Shown here: positions 4,731-7,101 of the stretch, one piece after another
Position numbering within the stretch: position 1 is the first letter of the stretch
Layout of the letters: each line of letters starts with the position of its first letter
Source: an uncultured Eubacteriales bacterium
GTDB lineage: Bacteria > Bacillota > Clostridia > Oscillospirales > CAG-272
NCBI GenBank assembly: GCA_902462015.1
Contig: CABPZV010000104.1
Location: forward strand, 1 to 7,101
Direction of reading: 5' to 3'
Length of the DNA: 7,101 nucleotides
Program-made: the position numbers and the translations under genes
Notes under the pieces: model-generated
Told to the model about the DNA's origin: nothing
Database searches by the model: none
The model's input: only the letters and a program-made list of their open reading frames with translations

Positions 4731-6767
4731 ATGGGGAAAATTACGGTTGGAAAGTACGCTGGTTTTTGCTTTGGCGTAAGGAGGTCGGTTGATCGGGTTT
4801 TTGAGCTGGCTGAAAAACATAAAGAATGCCGGCTGCTGACAACGGGAGAATTGATACATAATCCGTCAATTATAGAGGAGCTGAAGAAAAAAGGAGTTCA
4901 TCCTGCAAGTGAAGATGAAATTAAATCCGTATGTGAGGAGGCTGAAAGAGGCGTTGAACGTGAAACTATAGTCGTTATACGAACACATGGAGAAAGGCGG
5001 AATGTCACAGAACGCTTGTTTGCATGCGCTGCAGTTAATCCGCATTTTCATGTTGAAGATTGCACATGTCCATATGTAAAAAAAATTCATAAGATTGTTC
5101 AGGATAACACTTCGGAGAATACGCTTACAGTTATTATGGGAGACTTGCATCATCCGGAGGTTAAGGGAATTTGCAGTTATTGTTCCGGTGATTATTCTGT
5201 ATGCGATACATCTGAAAAATGTATAGAAAAAATAAAATTGTGCAACATTCACAAAGAAAAGTTGATTTTGGTCGCTCAAACCACGCAAAAACTTTCCGAG
5301 TGGAGAAAATTGCAGGAAAATATTCAAAAGGTATGTACAAACGCAATTATTTTTGATACAATATGTAACGTAACCGAATCCAGGCAGACAGAGGCTTATG
5401 AAATGTCTCAGATGGTTGATTTAATGATAGTGATAGGCGGTCGGAACAGTTCTAATACCAATAAACTGTATAAAACTGCTAAGCAGAATTTAGACGAAAC
5501 GTATCTTGTGGAAAACGAGTCGGAACTGCCGCTGGATAAGTTAAATCCACATATCAATGTGGGTATTACCGCCGGGGCGTCCACACCGAGCGGCATAATT
5601 GAGGAGGTAAAAAAAATCATGGTAGAAAACATGATGAAAAACACTGAAATTGCAGGAGAGGATTTTGCGGGAATGCTTGAGCAGTCTCTCAAAACATTAA
5701 ATACAGGAGATACGGTAACCGGAATAATTACGTCAATATCGTCTGGTGAAATTCACGTTGACCTTAGCGCAAAAGCGACAGGCATTATTCCTGCTTCTGA
5801 GCTTTCTGACTCGTCGTCTGCGGATATAGCTGAGAAATATCATGTTGGAGATGAAATTGAAGCTATTGTCATAAAAGTAAGTGACATGGATGGTATTGCA
5901 ACACTTTCAAGAAGAAAGATCGAAAATGTAATTAACTGGAAGCATATTGTCGAGGCATATGAGGCGGGCGAAGTACTTGAAGGGAAGATTGTAGATGCCG
6001 TCAAGGGCGGCGTTATTATCTCTCTTTTTAATATGCGCGTATTTATTCCGGCTTCGCATACTGGAGTATCAAAGGATACTGACCTTTCTACTATGGTAGG
6101 AACTGTCCAGAAAGTAAAAATAATTGAAATTAATGAAGCGCGCCGCCGTGCCGTAGCTTCTGTACGCGTTGTTAAGCGCGACGAAAGAAGAAAACTTGAA
6201 GCTGCATTTTGGGATAGCATTGAGGATGGCAAAGTTTATACAGGTAAGGTAAAATCACTCACCAGCTATGGCGCTTTTGTTGACCTTGGCGGAGTCGACG
6301 GTATGGTACATAGCTCGGAGCTTTCATGGCTTCATATATCTCATCCTTCTGATGTCGTATCAGTAGGAGATGAAATTACGGTTTATGTAAAATCTTTTGA
6401 CCGTGAAGCTAAGCGTATTTCTCTTGGATATAAGACGGAGGAAACAAATCCGTGGAATATATTTATGTCACAGTATACAATTGGCGATGTTGCAAACGTT
6501 AAAATTGTAAGTATTCTTGCATTTGGAGCTTTTGCAGAAATTGTGCCTGGAGTTGACGGACTTATTCATGTATCACAGATAGCTCTCGACAAAATTGCAT
6601 CTCCTTCGGATGTACTTCAGGTTGGACAGACGGTTGATGCAAAGATTGTCGATATTGATTACGATAATCATAAAATCAGTCTTTCTATTCGTGCTTTGCT
6701 TGAGGATAATGAGGAGAATACTGACTTTGATGATATCGGAGAAGATGATTCTTCGGAAGAAAATTAA
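4731..6767 (+). CDS. ispH: IspH (HMBPP reductase) fused to four S1 RNA-binding domains
   Basis: The first about 290 of 678 residues are 4-hydroxy-3-methylbut-2-enyl diphosphate reductase, the iron-sulfur enzyme that ends the MEP pathway by making IPP and DMAPP. Its three cluster cysteines are present: C13 (AGFCFGVRR), C113 (DCTCPYVKKIH) and C212 (DTICNVTESRQ). Substrate-site residues are H43, H141 and E143 (HHPEVKG), GGRNSSNTNKL, and TAGASTPSGI near 280-289. A linker leads to four S1 domains at about 326-396, 413-480, 500-568 and 585-655, as in ribosomal protein S1-like proteins, then an acidic tail (656-678). IspH-S1 fusions are established in Clostridia. The RNA-binding half probably acts in translation. 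ATG 4731 was chosen because GGAGAG (4718-4723) lies 7 nt upstream and the protein then starts like other IspH. A TTG at 4716, itself preceded by AGGA, would add five residues. A terminator follows at 6785. Confidence 0.96.
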   Translation: MGKITVGKYAGFCFGVRRSVDRVFELAEKHKECRLLTTGELIHNPSIIEELKKKGVHPASEDEIKSVCEEAERGVERETIVVIRTHGERRNVTERLFACAAVNPHFHVEDCTCPYVKKIHKIVQDNTSENTLTVIMGDLHHPEVKGICSYCSGDYSVCDTSEKCIEKIKLCNIHKEKLILVAQTTQKLSEWRKLQENIQKVCTNAIIFDTICNVTESRQTEAYEMSQMVDLMIVIGGRNSSNTNKLYKTAKQNLDETYLVENESELPLDKLNPHINVGITAGASTPSGIIEEVKKIMVENMMKNTEIAGEDFAGMLEQSLKTLNTGDTVTGIITSISSGEIHVDLSAKATGIIPASELSDSSSADIAEKYHVGDEIEAIVIKVSDMDGIATLSRRKIENVINWKHIVEAYEAGEVLEGKIVDAVKGGVIISLFNMRVFIPASHTGVSKDTDLSTMVGTVQKVKIIEINEARRRAVASVRVVKRDERRKLEAAFWDSIEDGKVYTGKVKSLTSYGAFVDLGGVDGMVHSSELSWLHISHPSDVVSVGDEITVYVKSFDREAKRISLGYKTEETNPWNIFMSQYTIGDVANVKIVSILAFGAFAEIVPGVDGLIHVSQIALDKIASPSDVLQVGQTVDAKIVDIDYDNHKISLSIRALLEDNEENTDFDDIGEDDSSEEN

Positions 6768-6784
6768 TTTTTCTGCTTATACTG

Positions 6785-6834
6785 AACTGCCGCAGATATT
6801 GATTGTATTTGCGGCAGTTATTAATTGTTATTTG
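6785..6834 (+). terminator. Intrinsic terminator after the ispH fusion gene
   Basis: AACTGCCGCA (6785-6794) pairs perfectly with TGCGGCAGTT (6810-6819). The interior can extend the stem by five weaker pairs (6795-6799 with 6805-6809) to about 15 bp with a TGATT loop. A T-rich but interrupted tail (ATTAATTGTTATTTG) follows. It starts 17 nt after the stop codon, the expected place for the end of the operon, and shields the rRNA promoter downstream. Confidence 0.8.
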
Positions 6835-6914
6835 TAATTCTGCTGTTATGTCAAGTCTTGCAGAACGAATTACATCAATCCGATGTCGAAACATTAAATA
6901 AATAATCTGTCCTA

Positions 6915-6940
6915 TTTGATATTGCAATTTAGATATCAAA
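6915..6940. repeat. 8-bp inverted repeat upstream of rRNA promoter
   Basis: TTTGATAT (6915-6922) and ATATCAAA (6933-6940) are exact reverse complements separated by 10 nt, and the palindrome ATTGCAAT (6921-6928) overlaps the left arm. It precedes the A-rich tract and lies 29 nt before the -35 box of the rRNA promoter. No T-run follows on either strand, so it is not a terminator. It could be a protein-binding site or simply A/T-rich coincidence. The rest of the 6835-6910 stretch holds only a bulged repeat (GTAATTC at 6834-6840 with GAATTAC at 6867-6873) and no gene. Confidence 0.4.
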
Positions 6941-6997
6941 AAAAAATAAAAAAAGGCAAAAAAAGTACTTGACAAAGGAGAGGAGGGGTGATATAAT
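6938..6997 (+). promoter_or_regulatory. rRNA operon promoter with A-rich UP-like element
   Basis: A perfect -35 box TTGACA (6969-6974), a 17-nt spacer and a perfect -10 box TATAAT (6992-6997) are present. TG at 6989-6990 makes it an extended -10 promoter. Immediately upstream, 6938-6967 is almost entirely A with few interruptions, resembling an UP element contacted by the RNA polymerase alpha subunit. Transcription should start near 7004. Such strength is typical of ribosomal RNA operons, and the leader that follows supports this assignment. Confidence 0.92.
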
Positions 6998-7001
6998 AGA
7001 A

Positions 7002-7101
7002 AAGCTGTCGCTGAGGAAGCGGAGCTTGGTCTTTGAAAATTGAACAACAATAAAGACAAGAAGTGTACGAGAAGGAACTCTTGTCAAATCCTAAGAGAAC
7101 C
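7002..7101 (+). promoter_or_regulatory. 5' leader of an rRNA operon with boxA-like element
   Basis: The predicted transcript begins with a hairpin: AAGCT (7002-7006) with AGCTT (7023-7027) and CGCT (7009-7012) with AGCG (7018-7021) around GAGGA. It is followed by GGTCTTTGAAAATTGAACAA (7028-7047), which resembles the boxA antitermination element and its flank found ahead of 16S genes in Firmicutes. GACAAGA (7055-7061) and TCTTGTC (7079-7085) form a 7-bp inverted repeat that may belong to a leader stem or processing signal. The mature 16S start is not in the window, so an rRNA gene itself is not called. That 16S follows is inferred from the promoter and boxA. Confidence 0.85.

Noticed and set aside
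4866..5327. 153-codon minus-strand open frame within ispH
   Set aside because: It is antisense to the conserved IspH core with its catalytic residues, and the translation is cysteine/phenylalanine-rich low-quality sequence typical of antisense frames.
6826..6854. Minus-strand TTGACA at 6854-6849 as a promoter
   Set aside because: No acceptable -10 box lies 16-18 nt downstream and no minus-strand gene follows.
6685..7059. 124-codon minus-strand open frame across the terminator and rRNA promoter
   Set aside because: It runs through a terminator, an A-tract and an rRNA promoter, and the composition (serine/phenylalanine-rich from poly-T) is not protein-like.
7055..7085. Inverted repeat GACAAGA/TCTTGTC as a terminator
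   Set aside because: No T-run follows, the stem is only 7 bp, and it lies in an rRNA leader where processing or antitermination structures are expected.

Overview
The window looks like chromosomal DNA from a low-to-moderate GC Gram-positive anaerobe of the class Clostridia, probably near the Ruminococcaceae/Oscillospiraceae. This rests on the gene order (RpiR-type regulator, HI0933-type flavoprotein, cmk, plsC, ispH fused to S1 domains), consensus sigma-A-type promoters, purine-rich ribosome binding sites and a Firmicutes-style rRNA leader. The taxonomic placement is inference, since no 16S sequence lies inside the window.

Layout. Positions 1-43 hold a 38-nt perfect palindrome followed by T residues, a terminator that could serve both strands. 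Positions 183-398 (minus strand) encode a small two-helix DUF378 membrane protein. A divergent gap follows, with a perfect-consensus promoter (TTGACA, 17 nt, TATAAT) at 533-561. It drives a plus-strand gene series: MurR/RpiR-family regulator (626-1513), HI0933/BaiN-like FAD oxidoreductase with a TTG start (1620-2873), cytidylate kinase cmk (3018-3683), 1-acylglycerol-3-phosphate acyltransferase plsC (4050-4703), and a fusion of IspH with four S1 RNA-binding domains (4731-6767). A strong hairpin terminator at 6785-6819 closes the series. From about 6940 to the end lie the A-rich upstream element, a perfect consensus extended -10 promoter, and the 5' leader with a boxA-like antitermination element of what is almost certainly a ribosomal RNA operon whose 16S gene starts beyond the window.

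The genes are housekeeping: pyrimidine nucleotide supply (Cmk), phosphatidic acid synthesis (PlsC), the last step of the MEP isoprenoid pathway (IspH) and an S1-type RNA-binding module probably acting with the ribosome. The flavoprotein's substrate is not known, and the regulator's ligand (probably a sugar phosphate, from its SIS domain) cannot be read from the neighbours, because no sugar-catabolic gene is present.

The least explained stretch is the 366-nt gap between cmk and plsC. Its distal half (about 3848-4016) is a cluster of hairpins built from related modules (CCATTxA...TxAATGG followed by GGCAGGTT), plus a tandem 10-mer and repeated ATTGAATG motifs. One of its 3' arms abuts six Ts, so alternative folds, including a terminator-like one, are possible just before plsC-ispH. 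It could be a decayed small mobile repeat or a structured leader RNA. I see no defence system, CRISPR array, transposase or other new multi-gene system here.
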